Shown here: positions 33,677 to 41,331 of the stretch, piece after piece
How positions within the stretch are numbered: the stretch's first letter is position 1
Layout: each line of letters opens with the position of its first letter
NCBI GenBank assembly: GCA_017477465.1
Contig: JAFUVU010000046.1
Location: forward strand, 22,611 to 86,610
Direction of reading: 5' to 3'
DNA: 64,000 nt
Source: Bacteroidales bacterium
GTDB lineage: Bacteria > Bacteroidota > Bacteroidia > Bacteroidales > UBA932
Notes under the pieces: model-generated
The model's input: the letters and a program-made list of their open reading frames with translations, nothing else
Database searches by the model: none
What the model was told of the DNA's origin: nothing
Made by a program: the position numbers and the translations under genes

Positions 33677-36600
33677 TCACCGGTTGGGATAGTTTGAGTT
33701 CTCCTTTTCCCATGCGGGATTACAGTGGTAATGCCTTTCCGGCTCACCGCTATAATAATACCCGTGCTCCATAGTCTGAAGGTAGTAGAATTCGCGGCTT
33801 CTTTTTTCCGGGTCAGGATATTTGGGGTTATTCTGGGAGAAAGTTCCCTCACCCGCATATCTGAAGTGATAATAATACTTCCTCGGATAGTCCACTCTTG
33901 TTCCAGCCTTTGCAGCAAGGCTGCTGATGCAAGAGGGGACCAGGCCGTCAAGAGTACCTCCGACAGACAAGAATGTAAGCTCCGGGACTCCGGAGAAATC
34001 GATTGCATAATTACTTTTATAGCCAACTACACTAAGACTTTTCAGATTCGGACAAGAGTGAACGGCTACGCTGTTTACTGAACCTACGCTAATCGATATT
34101 TCCTTGGACGGGGCTCCTGTTACGACGATATTGTTTGCACTTAAGCTTACTCCTGAATCGTCCGCAATACGGAAAGTATCGGAATCCAGATTGGTGTTGT
34201 TTTCAAAAATCAGGTCCGTAAAGGAATTCTTTTCAAATTTGAAGGCCCTTGCGCAGTCTGCAACCTTGAGGACCCCTGAACAACCAGAGAAAGAAATCGT
34301 GGGGAATATAACTCTGGTGGCCTCTACGAAACTCATATCAAGGTCTTTACAATTACCAAAACGCACTTCAGAAGGATAGGACTCCAGCAAAGAAGTCTGG
34401 GGACAATACTGATGGCCGTCTCCTGAATATCCAAGATATTTCAAATTCGGGCAGTTGTTCAGGATCAATGCGTCCTTTACATCCCCCCAGTGATGGAATT
34501 GTTCTATCGAAGTTCCGCTCAGGTCCACATAATCAGGGGCGTCCGTACCATTATCATCGGTTGATAGCAGGACGCTGTGGACAAGCGGGCTGTGCAACAC
34601 CAGGCGCTTTGTTGCAATAGGATTCATTCCCGTATATTTGACATCTTCGATTTCAACGGTATTGAAGGTCCGGCGGTTGGTTTCGTAGAGATAAACAGTC
34701 AAATCCCACGTGAAAGAAGGATTGTGGTTTGAGACCATTATCTTGTTATTCAATTTCCACTCGTCAGGAATTAGAATCGAGACGTGCTCCTTGTTGCCGC
34801 TGACGTGAGCGAAACTCAATGCATCATTGTCCAGCCAGTTGCATCCTTCCCATTCGCCGTTGCGGCTGGCATACAGGTCCTTGAGTATAGCCCTTACTTC
34901 TTCAAGCGGGTACTCCGCAGCCGGATCCACATGTAACAAGCGGTCGAAGTTCTGATACGGGTACATTGCAATATCGGCTGAATAATCAAAGGCGTCCACC
35001 GTAATATACGGACCTTCGATTTCATAATAGGTATCCGGAGTAAGGTTGGTCACCTCGCCTTTCAGTTCGACGGAATCGCCTTCCTTCTTCGGCATATCGC
35101 CCTGTGGCACCAGATCTACATGCAGGTATTTGGTTTCCTTTACCTCTCCTGGCCGCTCTGGATCATACACTCTATATTTAAGTTTGATAAATACTTTCTT
35201 GTTATAGTACGCCTTGTTCTTCATGGAAGTGTTGAACGTGGCGTTGCGGCCGCGTACGGAATACTCGAATTTCTCGCCAAGCGCCGGTATTATGAATTTT
35301 TTGTCCAGTGAATATGAGAGGTTCCCGGGGAAGGTGAACGATTGGTCCCACTTGCCAAGCAATACCGCACTGCCGCCGAACTGGAGCGACAGGGACGGTT
35401 CGAAATAGGCCTGCGAGAATGCCATTCCCAGGCCGGTGCCTTCGTAAAGATTGGTGAGCGTCTTGGGGCTGAAAGGAACGGAACTCACGAAAGTGGCGTT
35501 GATGCGCGGTTTGAGGTTGGCAACAATCGTCAAGGCCTTATAATAGGCGCTGAGGCCCACACCAATGTCGGCGCCGACGGCAACACCGCCGCTGAGTGCT
35601 CCTTGGATATTCAGCAAATCCTGTGGTTCCGGTTCTTTAAGGTAGCCGAGTTCGGAATAGATACCGCCCACTTCAGTGTATTCAACCTGTGCATAAGAGC
35701 CAAAGTAAAAATGCAGATGAGTAGTTACCGCAACGGAGCCCGTGGCATCAGCAACCAGCCTCGCCGTGATGGTGGGAGAAATCACCAGGGGGCCGACAGG
35801 GATGGCGCCGAACGGGAATATGACCGTCTTGGATTTAAACAGGTTTTGCGTGCCTTCGCAGCTTCCGGCAAGATCCAGGTCCAGCGTTGAAGAATTCTCT
35901 ACCCTTGCATGGAAGCTCTTGAGTTTGAACCAGCTGATTTCGCAGTCTATGGACATTTTGAAAGAAACCGTGAAGTTGGGAGTGATGGTAAAGCCTTCCA
36001 CGGGACTGATGTTCGCTGAAATACCCATCATCGATGGCATACTAAGGGTAAAACCGGCGGCGCCTTTGGTCATCGGGATAACATTACCGTCTTCGTCGAT
36101 TACCTGCAGCAACTTGTCGTTGATGTCGATGTCAGTCATTGAAAGACTTAAATTCTCGAAAACATCGTCCAGGGCCGCGGGTGCCATTGTTACATGTAGT
36201 ATTCCGCCTTCTTCGTAAAAGTTCGTGACCTTTCCGGGATAACCGTCGGGGAAAGTCTCGGACGGAGGAAAAACAAAAACGTGGTGGGTAGTTATGGTGC
36301 TTTCTCCCAAGTTTGTAATGTCGATATCGAAACCTTCTTCGGTAAGGTTCTTCATCTTGGAAGCGATTTCGTCGTTTACTTGGACTGTATTGTCGCCGTA
36401 CGTGTACGTATAACCATTGCCTTCTCCGGACCCGCCGGTGTTCTCTTCTGTGATGAGGTCTTTGCCATACACAATTGCCAGGCAGTTTGCCGTGAAGCCG
36501 CCGTCGGTGGTCTTTACCGAAATGGTGGCATTACCTGGGGCTACGGCCGTTACGACTCCGTCACTCACGGTAGCTACCCCGGTATTGGAGCTGTTCCAGA

Positions 36601-36826
36601 TCAGCGACTTGTCGGAGGCCTCTTCCGGGAAAACAGTAGCAGTGAGTGTGCTACTTTCTCCAATACCGAGTTTGATTTCATCGGAACTGAGCGATACGGA
36701 AGCAACTTCAATCTTACTGGGATTGATTGGGGCGTCCGGCTCAAATGGATCATTTCCCGGACAGGCGCACAGCAGCACGGCCGCGACGGCTAACCCCAGG
36801 AATCTAAAGAATGATTTTGCGTTCAT
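33677..36826 (-). CDS. Large lipoprotein with Ig-like (Big_2) domain and LRR-like C-terminus
   Basis: 1049 residues. A signal peptide with an LCAC lipobox (Cys 22). Residues about 40-118 form a bacterial Ig-like Big_2 domain (SVSLSSDEIKLGIGESSTLTATVFP in parts, ...WNSSNTGVATVSDGVVTAVAPG). The long middle (about 130-560) is beta-rich with no recognised family. The C-terminus (about 780-980) has leucine-rich, BspA-like strand repeats (LILNNCPNLKYLGYSG, VHSCPNLKSLSVVGY). It is probably surface-exposed and adhesive or scaffold-like. The AraC-type regulator follows 36 nt downstream in the same direction. Confidence 0.8.
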   Translation of the reverse strand: MNAKSFFRFLGLAVAAVLLCACPGNDPFEPDAPINPSKIEVASVSLSSDEIKLGIGESSTLTATVFPEEASDKSLIWNSSNTGVATVSDGVVTAVAPGNATISVKTTDGGFTANCLAIVYGKDLITEENTGGSGEGNGYTYTYGDNTVQVNDEIASKMKNLTEEGFDIDITNLGESTITTHHVFVFPPSETFPDGYPGKVTNFYEEGGILHVTMAPAALDDVFENLSLSMTDIDINDKLLQVIDEDGNVIPMTKGAAGFTLSMPSMMGISANISPVEGFTITPNFTVSFKMSIDCEISWFKLKSFHARVENSSTLDLDLAGSCEGTQNLFKSKTVIFPFGAIPVGPLVISPTITARLVADATGSVAVTTHLHFYFGSYAQVEYTEVGGIYSELGYLKEPEPQDLLNIQGALSGGVAVGADIGVGLSAYYKALTIVANLKPRINATFVSSVPFSPKTLTNLYEGTGLGMAFSQAYFEPSLSLQFGGSAVLLGKWDQSFTFPGNLSYSLDKKFIIPALGEKFEYSVRGRNATFNTSMKNKAYYNKKVFIKLKYRVYDPERPGEVKETKYLHVDLVPQGDMPKKEGDSVELKGEVTNLTPDTYYEIEGPYITVDAFDYSADIAMYPYQNFDRLLHVDPAAEYPLEEVRAILKDLYASRNGEWEGCNWLDNDALSFAHVSGNKEHVSILIPDEWKLNNKIMVSNHNPSFTWDLTVYLYETNRRTFNTVEIEDVKYTGMNPIATKRLVLHSPLVHSVLLSTDDNGTDAPDYVDLSGTSIEQFHHWGDVKDALILNNCPNLKYLGYSGDGHQYCPQTSLLESYPSEVRFGNCKDLDMSFVEATRVIFPTISFSGCSGVLKVADCARAFKFEKNSFTDLIFENNTNLDSDTFRIADDSGVSLSANNIVVTGAPSKEISISVGSVNSVAVHSCPNLKSLSVVGYKSNYAIDFSGVPELTFLSVGGTLDGLVPSCISSLAAKAGTRVDYPRKYYYHFRYAGEGTFSQNNPKYPDPEKRSREFYYLQTMEHGYYYSGEPERHYHCNPAWEKENSNYPNR

Positions 36827-36854
36827 ATGTGGTTGTTTGAATTATATTTGAATC

Positions 36855-36862
36855 CAAAGATA
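36855..36862 (-). promoter_or_regulatory. -7 box (TATCTTTG) for the large lipoprotein
   Basis: TAnnTTTG match on the minus strand, 28 nt before the ATG at 36826; the 10-bp inverted repeat at 36902-36936 lies upstream. Confidence 0.6.
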
Positions 36863-37242
36863 TCCAAAACCCTCCGGACCATTTGTCTCATGAACCGGAA
36901 TCCTGTTCTCATTTTTGTAACTAATTTGAGAACAGGGCGTATGTCTGCCGAAGGCGCACGGGATGAGCCCGTCAGGGCGAGCGTTTCGTGTTACGAACGC
37001 CCATCTCGCAGTTTGAACTAACGGGCAATGATGCAGGAATGAATGCATATAGATTCATAAGTCTATACCGCGAATAGCTTCACGATGCGATAGATGGCGC
37101 TGAGCGTGAAATGATGAGGTTATGTAAAACTAATCGGCATGACTGCATGCATGAATAGAAATCCTTTGGTCCACATTGCAAGATGGGTGTTTGTAGCACA
37201 AACACCCAATCGACAGGGCCGATTCTACGCCAGCGGCGAACG

Positions 37243-37271
37243 AAAAAAGCAGGCTCCGAAGTCGCCTGCTT
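37243..37271 (-). terminator. Intrinsic terminator after the element-remnant genes
   Basis: Minus-strand stem AAGCAGGC/GCCTGCTT (arms 37264-37271 and 37247-37254) followed by TTTTTT. It lies 41 bases past the 37313 stop. Confidence 0.65.
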
Positions 37272-37312
37272 AAGATGAGCCTGACGGCTCTGAAGGAGAT
37301 GAAAAAGAAAAA

Positions 37313-37513
37313 TCAAAAAAGGTCGCCATGCTCACTAACAAAAGCCTTGGCATCCTTGTCCAGCGCCAGCACCTTGTCAAGCATGTTATCTATCAGGGCA
37401 CTGTAGGACGGATAATCCTTTCCGGCGTGGCGGCGGAGCCAAAACTTGTAACAGTCCAGGCGGGCAGACGTCTCCCTCGATAGGGAAAGGCTCGTGCGGT
37501 CCGGGCATTTCAT
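37313..37513 (-). CDS. Small protein of mobile-element type
   Basis: 66 residues, MKCPDRTSLSLSRETSARLD then a helical segment YKFWLRRHAGKDYPSYSALIDNML (in parts). The polar start with a predicted short strand followed by helices resembles ribbon-helix-helix or DUF3408-like proteins of Bacteroides conjugative elements, but I cannot assign a family. It starts two bases after the HTH gene, so the pair is a unit. ATG at 37513 is chosen; the longer open frame to 37675 overlaps the HTH gene. Confidence 0.55.
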   Translation of the reverse strand: MKCPDRTSLSLSRETSARLDCYKFWLRRHAGKDYPSYSALIDNMLDKVLALDKDAKAFVSEHGDLF

Positions 37514-37515
37514 AA

Positions 37516-37830
37516 CTACGCCCTCCCTGCATTGAGAATCCGCATCACATCGGCCTTGCGGTAGAGATGCTTGCCTCCTACCATTGATGGAACAAGGTAG
37601 CCCCTGCGGGACCACTTGGTCATGGTGGAGTCGCAACGTTTTAGGAGGGTCATGACCTCCTTTCGGGTCATCCACTCTTCCGGTGACGGTTCTGACGCCT
37701 TTCGGCGGGCAATGCTTTGTTGATACTTGGTGATGACAGCATCGGCGAACGCCTCCAACTGCTCATCGGTGATGATGGTAAGGACCATCTGGCTTGCCGG
37801 CACTTCCGGCACACAAATCAATCTCTTCAT
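37516..37830 (-). CDS. Helix-turn-helix protein (MerR/excisionase-like)
   Basis: 104 residues. The C-terminal half (about 53-100) has EEWMTRKEVMTLLKRCDSTM then RRGYLVPSMVGGKHLYRKADV: a winged HTH_17 pattern typical of excisionases and small regulators on Bacteroidota mobilisable elements. The N-terminal helix may dimerise. Together with the small protein, AlbA_2 gene and integrase fragment it marks an element remnant. Confidence 0.7.
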   Translation of the reverse strand: MKRLICVPEVPASQMVLTIITDEQLEAFADAVITKYQQSIARRKASEPSPEEWMTRKEVMTLLKRCDSTMTKWSRRGYLVPSMVGGKHLYRKADVMRILNAGRA

Positions 37831-37939
37831 ATCGAGCCAGAATTAAAGGTTTAAAAATATGTATCGCTGCATGGATTTATGCCGTGCAGCGATACAAAGT
37901 TCCGTAAAATAATTGAGTTGTGCAAGTTTTCGGAGTGGA

Positions 37940-39349
37940 CTATCGTTCAACAGGATAATACCCACCGGTTCTTTTTGATCCTTTATACTCAATTAATCCT
38001 TTTTCCCGAAGCAAAGAAGTATACCTTTCTAATGTTCTTTCTGGAATACCCGATGCTTTAGATAAGTATGGGACTCGATTACCGGGATAAGTTCTAACAA
38101 CATCCAGAGCCAATTTTTCACCCTCGGTTATTCCGCCATTTATTCCGCCATTTATTCCGCCAATAGGAAGAATCGTGGGCTTATATGGTATAGTAATACG
38201 AAAAACGTCATCTTCCTCAATTGCCACATCACGACCATCAAAATATGCGGGACCATATTTAAGCAGAGTCCTTCTACCCACACCCAGTTCCTCTACATAG
38301 CCCATGTTGGCGAAGAATCTGGCGATGGTCGGGTTCTTAGGGTGAGGAGTCAACTCGGTCAGGGAAACCGTTGCCTTATGATATGGAATATTCCAGTTCT
38401 CTGCAACCACTGTATCCTTGAAAATAGTGAATGAAGCGGGATAAGAATTGGAGACCTCCCTATGAATGAGTAAGTTAAGAAATATTTCCCTAAGGATGGT
38501 ATCGCGGAGGCTGATACGATGTCTCTCCTCAAGAAAAGGGACCTCCGGCAAATGCTTTTTGGCAAAAGTCATGAGCCTTTCCAACGAGCGAATCATATTG
38601 CAGCGGATAACGTCTCTGTCATCATAAAGAAAGGTATCGTTAATCCGACACAAAGCATCTGTCTTGAAATGAGGAAGAACGTTAGAAATTGTCCTTTCCG
38701 TCCCAAGCACCAAGACGGCAGCAAGTGTATAGCCCTCTTGCCCTGTCTGGGAATCCCGAAGACGCATACCCGAAGAAACCAGTATTTCTTCATCGCTCAT
38801 TGTAAGCCATGGATGATTGGGGTTGTCAATCTTTGCCTGACTACGGACGAAATCAAAAATACCGGGCTCGAAGTCTTCAATAGTAAGGAAAGGATATACC
38901 CTATTCTCTGTGTATCCGGCTTTCCCCTTCCTTACCAATAGGTTGAAAATCTGCTGAGTATTACGCAATTCGAAGTCTCCGTCCTGATTTCTGTCGTAGT
39001 AAACTCCTTTATAGGTATGCGCCTCTGAACTCTCGGGCACATATCCGTATATAACTTTCTTCCCGTCAATTACAAGAGGCTCGAACTCGATGTAACAGGT
39101 AGGATTAATTAGCTGCGGATTGTTAAGGTCCTTGGCAAGGGTGTCCAACTGCGTCTGCAGTGATTCTTCACTTACGCCTTCGATACTTCCGTCATTGTTG
39201 GCGCCAAGGACAATATGACCGCCACGCCTGTTCAAGAAGGCGCATATGCTCTCATAGACACTCCTTGCCAGAGAGTCCTTCGAACGCTTAAGCTCTATTT
39301 CCGTCCACTCGCGCCTGATCAGCAGTGGCCTTAGTTCCTTTTCTGTCAT
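37940..39349 (-). CDS. AlbA_2 / Schlafen-like ATP-binding regulator (COG2865 type)
   Basis: 469 residues. N-terminal AlbA_2 domain (about 10-130, WTEIELKRSKDSLARSVYES, ICAFLNRRGGHIVLGANNDG in parts) followed by a GHKL-like HATPase_c_4 segment (about 270-390, REIFLNLLIHREVSN, EELGVGRRTLLKYGP) and a C-terminal winged HTH (about 415-465). Between the last two lies the repeat GGINGGINGGI. Such proteins are often in mobile islands and are called transcriptional regulators or ATP-dependent helicase-like; the role is unproven. It probably belongs to the element remnant. Confidence 0.82.
   Translation of the reverse strand: MTEKELRPLLIRREWTEIELKRSKDSLARSVYESICAFLNRRGGHIVLGANNDGSIEGVSEESLQTQLDTLAKDLNNPQLINPTCYIEFEPLVIDGKKVIYGYVPESSEAHTYKGVYYDRNQDGDFELRNTQQIFNLLVRKGKAGYTENRVYPFLTIEDFEPGIFDFVRSQAKIDNPNHPWLTMSDEEILVSSGMRLRDSQTGQEGYTLAAVLVLGTERTISNVLPHFKTDALCRINDTFLYDDRDVIRCNMIRSLERLMTFAKKHLPEVPFLEERHRISLRDTILREIFLNLLIHREVSNSYPASFTIFKDTVVAENWNIPYHKATVSLTELTPHPKNPTIARFFANMGYVEELGVGRRTLLKYGPAYFDGRDVAIEEDDVFRITIPYKPTILPIGGINGGINGGITEGEKLALDVVRTYPGNRVPYLSKASGIPERTLERYTSLLREKGLIEYKGSKRTGGYYPVER
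38128..38163 (+). repeat. Three tandem 12-bp units in the AlbA_2 gene
   Basis: TTATTCCGCCAT is repeated three times (last base differs) and encodes INGG units in the linker before the winged HTH. The unit length keeps the frame, so slippage would change linker length only. Confidence 0.85.
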
Positions 39350-39376
39350 GTCGCAAATTTAATCATTTCTTTTCTT

Positions 39377-39724
39377 TCAAACCTTCTTATTCTCCAGAAT
39401 CTTCACAAGATCCTGTTTCATGCCGAGGTCGATTTCGCGGTAGCGGTTGAAGGCGCGGGAACCTTCGGCGTGGCCGGTGAGGGAGGCGACCAAGTTGGGG
39501 TCTTTGACCTGCCGATAGATGTTGCCGGCGAAGGTTCGGCGGGCAAGGTGGCTGCTGGCTATTTCGTTCAGCGGGTGCTTGACCTCCTTGCGTGTGACAG
39601 GGTCCAGTTCCGTTACCAGGCGGGTGATGCTGGCCACTTTGAAGGCGGCCTTGATGTTGTCATTGTAGTTCTGCTCGCTGATGAAGGGCAGCAGGCTGTG
39701 CCAATCCATCGGATGCGGCAACAA
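39377..39724 (-). pseudogene. Tyrosine recombinase (integrase), C-terminal fragment
   Basis: About 110 codons match the end of a Bacteroides-type tyrosine recombinase: FISEQNYNDNIKAAFK, then LNEIASSHLARRTFAGNIY (the HxxR box), LTGHAEGSRAFNRYREID with the box-III His and the nucleophile Tyr in NRY. The N-terminal arm-binding and core domains are missing. No start codon belongs to this frame; immediately upstream (about 39690-39705) it joins the start of an unrelated secretory gene. A broken relic, so the element is probably no longer mobile on its own. Confidence 0.8.
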
Positions 39725-39779
39725 GGGTGATGCACACGAATACCCTTGAGAGAATCCTCCAAAAAAATCCTTTATTCAT
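39660..39779 (-). pseudogene. 5' fragment of a secreted-protein gene, truncated by the integrase relic
   Basis: Minus-strand ATG at 39779, 11 bases after the GH5 stop, opens a frame beginning MNKGFFWRILSRVFVCITLV followed by AASDGLAQ, a convincing signal peptide. It then enters the integrase sequence in another frame and stops after 39 codons (TGA at 39660). The GH5 gene was therefore once followed by a second secretory gene that lost everything after its signal sequence. Confidence 0.65.
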
Positions 39780-39790
39780 GCTATATCATT

Positions 39791-41026
39791 TTATTCCTCC
39801 TTCAGTCTCATAGAACGGATGTAATCGGTTTGCGGCTTGCAGTTAGCATAGCGCACGTTCGCAAGAAACTGCCGCAGGATGCTGATGGCTTCTGCCTGTG
39901 AGAGATTCTGTCTGGCTTCGCGAATGGACTTGTAATTATCGCGATTGGCTTCAGCGAAATCGACGATACGCTGCCAGCCTTCAGGTCGTTGAACTCCCAT
40001 CATGCAACTGCCGTCCACCTTTTTGTAGGGCCAGTAGGTGTAGCCCATATTAAGTGATTCCATCGTCTCACTGAATCGTGTCTGCCACTCGATGGAGCCA
40101 TGTCCTATCTCGCCCATGAAAATGGGGCGGCCAGTACGTTCGCGCGTCTCCGTGAAATGACGTATAGCCTCAGCCGTCGGTTCGCCGCCATAGCGATGGC
40201 AGGTGAACATCAGGTTCGGATCATAATCCCACTCGGAGATGAATTCGAAGCGCGAGTTCCAGTTGCCTCCACCAATAAGGATGATGTGGTTGCGATCCAC
40301 GGCGCGTACGGCTTGCGCAGCTTTTTTATAGAGTGTGTCGAGCTGGTGCGAGAGCCGATTGTAGTCGTTGTTGAAATGCGTGGCCAGAGCCTCGTTCATC
40401 AGTTCGTAACCAAGGATAACAGGTTCGTTGCGGTAATGACGCGCAATCTTCTTCCATACAGCGATAAACTGTTCCTGCGGTGCACGTTCGATGATGAGCC
40501 ATGGGTATCCATAGCTGTCGTCGATGTTGTCGCCTGTCTGCCCGCCCGGGCAGTCATGCATATCCAAAATGAGATAGAGGCCCTCGGCACGACACCACTC
40601 CACTACCTTGTCCACCAGCCTGAAACCTTCGTTGCTGTTATCAGCGAGTCCCATGTAGTCCTCGTTGGTAAAAAGTTTGTAGTGGAAGGGGAGGCGCAAT
40701 GTATTGACGCCCTCCTTAGCCAAGAAACTTATATCCTCGCGCGTGATGTAGCTGTCCTTGAAATCGTGCCAGAATGCAGCAGCCTCGTCGGGACCGACAA
40801 GCTGGCACAGCATTTCATTGATGAAACGCGGCGAATTGACCTTCGAGAATCCGAACATGTAGCCTTCCGGGTTGAGCCAGTTGCCTAGGTTTGTTCCTTT
40901 GATAAGCAGTTTTGAACCATCAGGACAAATGATGTCCTGCCCCTCAACGCGAAGGAATTTGTTGGAACGGGCTGAGCCCATCAATGTAAAAAGACTCAAC
41001 AATAGCATAAGAAGATAACGTTTCAT
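39791..41026 (-). CDS. Secreted GH5 family glycoside hydrolase
   Basis: 411 residues with a signal peptide (1-19). TIM-barrel cellulase-type GH5: LIKGTNLGNWLNPEGYMFGF near the N-terminus, NTLRLPFHYKLF, LILDMHDCPGGQ, the acid/base Glu in GYELMNEALA (about residue 212) and the nucleophile Glu in IFMGEIGHGS (about residue 307). Substrates in the family include beta-glucans, mannans and xyloglucan; none can be picked here. A truncated secretory gene lies just downstream, so this may be the survivor of a larger polysaccharide operon. Confidence 0.9.
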   Translation of the reverse strand: MKRYLLMLLLSLFTLMGSARSNKFLRVEGQDIICPDGSKLLIKGTNLGNWLNPEGYMFGFSKVNSPRFINEMLCQLVGPDEAAAFWHDFKDSYITREDISFLAKEGVNTLRLPFHYKLFTNEDYMGLADNSNEGFRLVDKVVEWCRAEGLYLILDMHDCPGGQTGDNIDDSYGYPWLIIERAPQEQFIAVWKKIARHYRNEPVILGYELMNEALATHFNNDYNRLSHQLDTLYKKAAQAVRAVDRNHIILIGGGNWNSRFEFISEWDYDPNLMFTCHRYGGEPTAEAIRHFTETRERTGRPIFMGEIGHGSIEWQTRFSETMESLNMGYTYWPYKKVDGSCMMGVQRPEGWQRIVDFAEANRDNYKSIREARQNLSQAEAISILRQFLANVRYANCKPQTDYIRSMRLKEE

Positions 41027-41065
41027 AACATGATAATTGGAAGATTAATAGATGTAATTCTTCGG

Positions 41066-41073
41066 CAAAGGTA
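41066..41073 (-). promoter_or_regulatory. -7 box (TACCTTTG) for GH5
   Basis: TAnnTTTG match on the minus strand, 39 nt before the GH5 ATG. Confidence 0.6.
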
Positions 41074-41203
41074 CAACAAAATCTGTTTCAGCCCGAACTT
41101 AACAATTTTATCCCAATCCCGCTTTTTTGTGAGAAATCAAACCTTAGCGAGACAAATCCTTCGATAGCCACCAAGAATACACGATAGCCACCAGTTATTT
41201 AGC

Positions 41204-41218
41204 TCCCGCCCGGGGCAC
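41204..41218 (+). other. tRNA-Leu 3'-end-like sequence, candidate attachment site
   Basis: TCCCGCCCGGGGCAC matches 14 of 15 bases of the tRNA-Leu 3' end (31832-31846), which is a usual att core for tyrosine recombinases. Two 12-bp direct repeats lie just upstream and could be arm sites. The match is short and may be chance. Confidence 0.35.
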
Positions 41219-41222
41219 AAAT

Positions 41223-41272
41223 AGACTTTGCAAATGCTTAATAATCGGCAAATTGCAAAGTCTTTGTTTTTT
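41223..41272 (+). terminator. Terminator-like hairpin after the tRNA-end-like site
   Basis: AGACTTTGCAA and TTGCAAAGTCT (41223-41233/41253-41263) form a perfect 11-bp stem with a 19-nt loop, followed by a T-rich run. No plus-strand gene precedes it, which fits a displaced tRNA terminator; it could also stop iclR antisense transcription. Confidence 0.5.
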
Positions 41273-41331
41273 TGCGTTCCAAGCCAAGGAGGTGGGATCT
41301 GCTCCCATATCCTGATCTTCGGAACTTGCCA

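Larger units (their letters stand above)
36827..37312. other. Gene-poor gap with palindromes (left edge of element remnant)
   Basis: 486 bases without a convincing gene; a 68-codon frame at 36842-37048 has no recognisable product. It holds a 10-bp inverted repeat (36902-36911/36927-36936), an 11-bp one with a 3-nt loop (37184-37194/37198-37208), a minus-strand terminator (37243-37271) and a small GAGCC/GGCTC hairpin (37278-37291). The dense symmetry resembles recombination or transfer-origin regions of Bacteroides mobilisable elements, but no element family could be named. Confidence 0.5.
41027..41331. other. Intergenic gap: GH5 promoter, direct repeats, att-like site, hairpin
   Basis: 305 bases without a gene. 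From left: the GH5 promoter box (41066-41073), two copies of CGATAGCCACCA 20 bp apart (41162-41173, 41182-41193), a tRNA-3'-end-like stretch (41204-41218) and a terminator-like hairpin (41223-41263). The rest shows nothing further. Confidence 0.6.

Noticed and set aside
36842-37048. 68-codon minus-strand frame in the palindrome-rich gap
   Set aside because: No recognisable product, covers the lipoprotein promoter and an inverted repeat.
37516-37675. 54-codon N-terminal extension of the small mobile-type protein
   Set aside because: Lies inside the HTH gene in another frame; the ATG at 37513 follows the HTH stop directly.
38128-38163. Tandem repeat as an on/off phase-variation switch
   Set aside because: Unit length is 12 bp, so gain or loss keeps the frame; only linker length could change.
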